A stretch of DNA of 64,000 nucleotides from Candidatus Cloacimonetes bacterium 4572_55 (lineage in GTDB: Bacteria; 4572-55), in NCBI GenBank assembly GCA_002084765.1, contig NBMB01000009.1, positions 1 through 64,000 on the forward strand, given 5' to 3'. The notes below the pieces were generated by a model. That model had not been told where the DNA came from, searched no databases, and saw only the letters and a list, made by a program, of their open reading frames with translations. Position 1 is the stretch's first letter. Every line of letters begins with the position of its first letter. The translations under genes and the position numbers were made by a program. Shown here one piece after another: positions 63,010 to 64,000 of the stretch.

Positions 63010-64000
63010 TTATATCTGCGACTTCGTATCCGCCAGATCTGGGTTGGGATTTCGAATTTTTGCCAGATATGTGATCCGGGGCTTCAAATTTAATTCGCCA
63101 AGCATCGCATAATTTCGGTTATTCATTTTCGACTTCGACACGTTACTATTTTTATCCAGCATATTTCCAAAACGAATAGCGTCGGCTGGACAACTTTGCT
63201 GACATGCGGTGAGGATTTCGCTATCTGCAAGCTCCCTGCCCTCTTTTTTTGCCTTGACTTTAGCCTGATTGATCCTTTGCGTGCAGAATGTGCATTTTTC
63301 CATCACACCCCGAGACCGTACGCTAACGTCTGGGTTTTGAGCCATTTGGAAAACGTGCGGATAATCCTTCGTAAAGTTGAAAAAGTTGAAACGACGCACT
63401 TTATACGGACAATTATTCGCGCAATATCGAGTCCCGATACAGCGGTTATAGACCATGACATTCAGTCCTTCTTCGTCATGAACTGTCGCCGCGACCGGAC
63501 AAACTTGCTCGCAGGGGGCCATCTCGCAGTGAACGCAAGTAACAGGTTGATAAACCATTTCTGGATTTTGCAAGTCGCCGGAAAAGTATCGATCCAGCCG
63601 AATCCATGACATTTCCCGCCCTTTGCTCACCTGTTCTTTGCCGACAATCGGTATATTATTTTCGCTCTGGCAGGCGATCATACACGCGTTGCAGCCGGTG
63701 CAAGCATTCAGATCAATGGTCATTCCCCATTGATTTCCTTCGTCATACGGATGCTCTTTCCACAGCGATTCTAAAGGCGGATGCTCGACCATTTCCGCGG
63801 CAAAATGGGGATGTGATTGATACTCAGTCAGCGGAGCCTCACGAACCAACGCCCTGCCCTCCATGCTGCCATGATTCTGGGTATTGGCTAATTTATACCT
63901 CTTTCCAGTTGCTTTGACAGCGGCTCCGTGGGCAAAATCTTTCGCGCTGGTTTGGCGAAGCAGGTACGCGTTAAAACCGACGTTATTGCCGACTCTTCCC
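63010..64000 (-). CDS. actB: Alternative complex III subunit ActB, iron-sulphur part (5' end outside the window)
   Basis: The reading frame is open to the window edge, so this is the C-terminal part of a larger protein. Upstream of the first Met at 63864 the frame reads [16 protein letters not shown] and ends in [15 protein letters not shown], the standard link between the molybdopterin-like and Fe-S halves of ActB. Four cysteine groups follow: [38 protein letters not shown] and CTFCTQ...CQQSCP. ActB receives electrons from quinol through ActC and passes them to the haem subunits. Confidence 0.93.
   Translation of the reverse strand, partial: GRVGNNVGFNAYLLRQTSAKDFAHGAAVKATGKRYKLANTQNHGSMEGRALVREAPLTEYQSHPHFAAEMVEHPPLESLWKEHPYDEGNQWGMTIDLNACTGCNACMIACQSENNIPIVGKEQVSKGREMSWIRLDRYFSGDLQNPEMVYQPVTCVHCEMAPCEQVCPVAATVHDEEGLNVMVYNRCIGTRYCANNCPYKVRRFNFFNFTKDYPHVFQMAQNPDVSVRSRGVMEKCTFCTQRINQAKVKAKKEGRELADSEILTACQQSCPADAIRFGNMLDKNSNVSKSKMNNRNYAMLGELNLKPRITYLAKIRNPNPDLADTKSQI

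Overview
The window is about 46-48% GC by eye and comes from a Gram-negative bacterium: it encodes a Wza-like outer-membrane export lipoprotein, many Sec and lipobox signals, and MreC. The mix of alternative complex III, a Sec-exported clade II-type nos cluster, BatA-like and TPR proteins and a long PKD-repeat protein fits the FCB superphylum (Bacteroidota relatives such as Ignavibacteria, Calditrichota, KSB1 or Zixibacteria). That placement is an inference from gene content. No rRNA, tRNA, CRISPR or transposase was seen.

Layout: 1-3.5 kb (minus strand) holds a UPF0104-type membrane protein, a methyltransferase and an RtcB-family protein that has lost all its metal ligands. 3.8-7.2 kb has a TPR protein and SppA. 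7.4-20.9 kb is an exopolysaccharide locus on the plus strand: GT4, Wzz/BY-kinase-like, Wza-like, WecG/TagA-type transferase, phosphoglycosyl transferase, a degenerate nucleotidyltransferase/phosphoglycosyl-transferase fusion, a response regulator, an alkaline-phosphatase-superfamily protein and two tandem flippases. 20.9-26 kb holds signalling genes (CheR-TPR, receiver-PAS, GGDEF-PilZ). 26-36 kb is mostly housekeeping (LipM-like, BatA-like, STAS, XerD, MreC, PhoH, LysM, MFS). 36-40.5 kb is one gene with 12 PKD repeats, followed by two GT4 genes and thiamine pyrophosphokinase.

The most striking part is 43.8-64.0 kb, read on the minus strand: alternative complex III (ActB partial, C, D, E, F), then a CcoN-CcoO fusion and a CcoP-like cytochrome, then two consecutive full-length NosZ homologues, then nosB-D-G-H-F-L-Y and a pentapeptide-repeat lipoprotein. 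The two NosZ proteins have complementary defects. The upstream one keeps the whole CuA site but has lost five of the seven CuZ histidines. The downstream one keeps all seven CuZ histidines, has lost the CuA cysteines, histidine and methionine, and carries a C-terminal cytochrome c. The CcoN-like protein has lost two of three CuB histidines (now Q257 and Q258) and the proximal haem b3 histidine (now E345), but keeps both ligands of the low-spin haem. The simplest reading is one dedicated N2O-respiration module in which ACIII passes electrons from quinol through an oxidase-derived electron-transfer subunit to a heteromeric N2O reductase. The lost ligands are read directly from the sequence; the assembly and electron path are inference.
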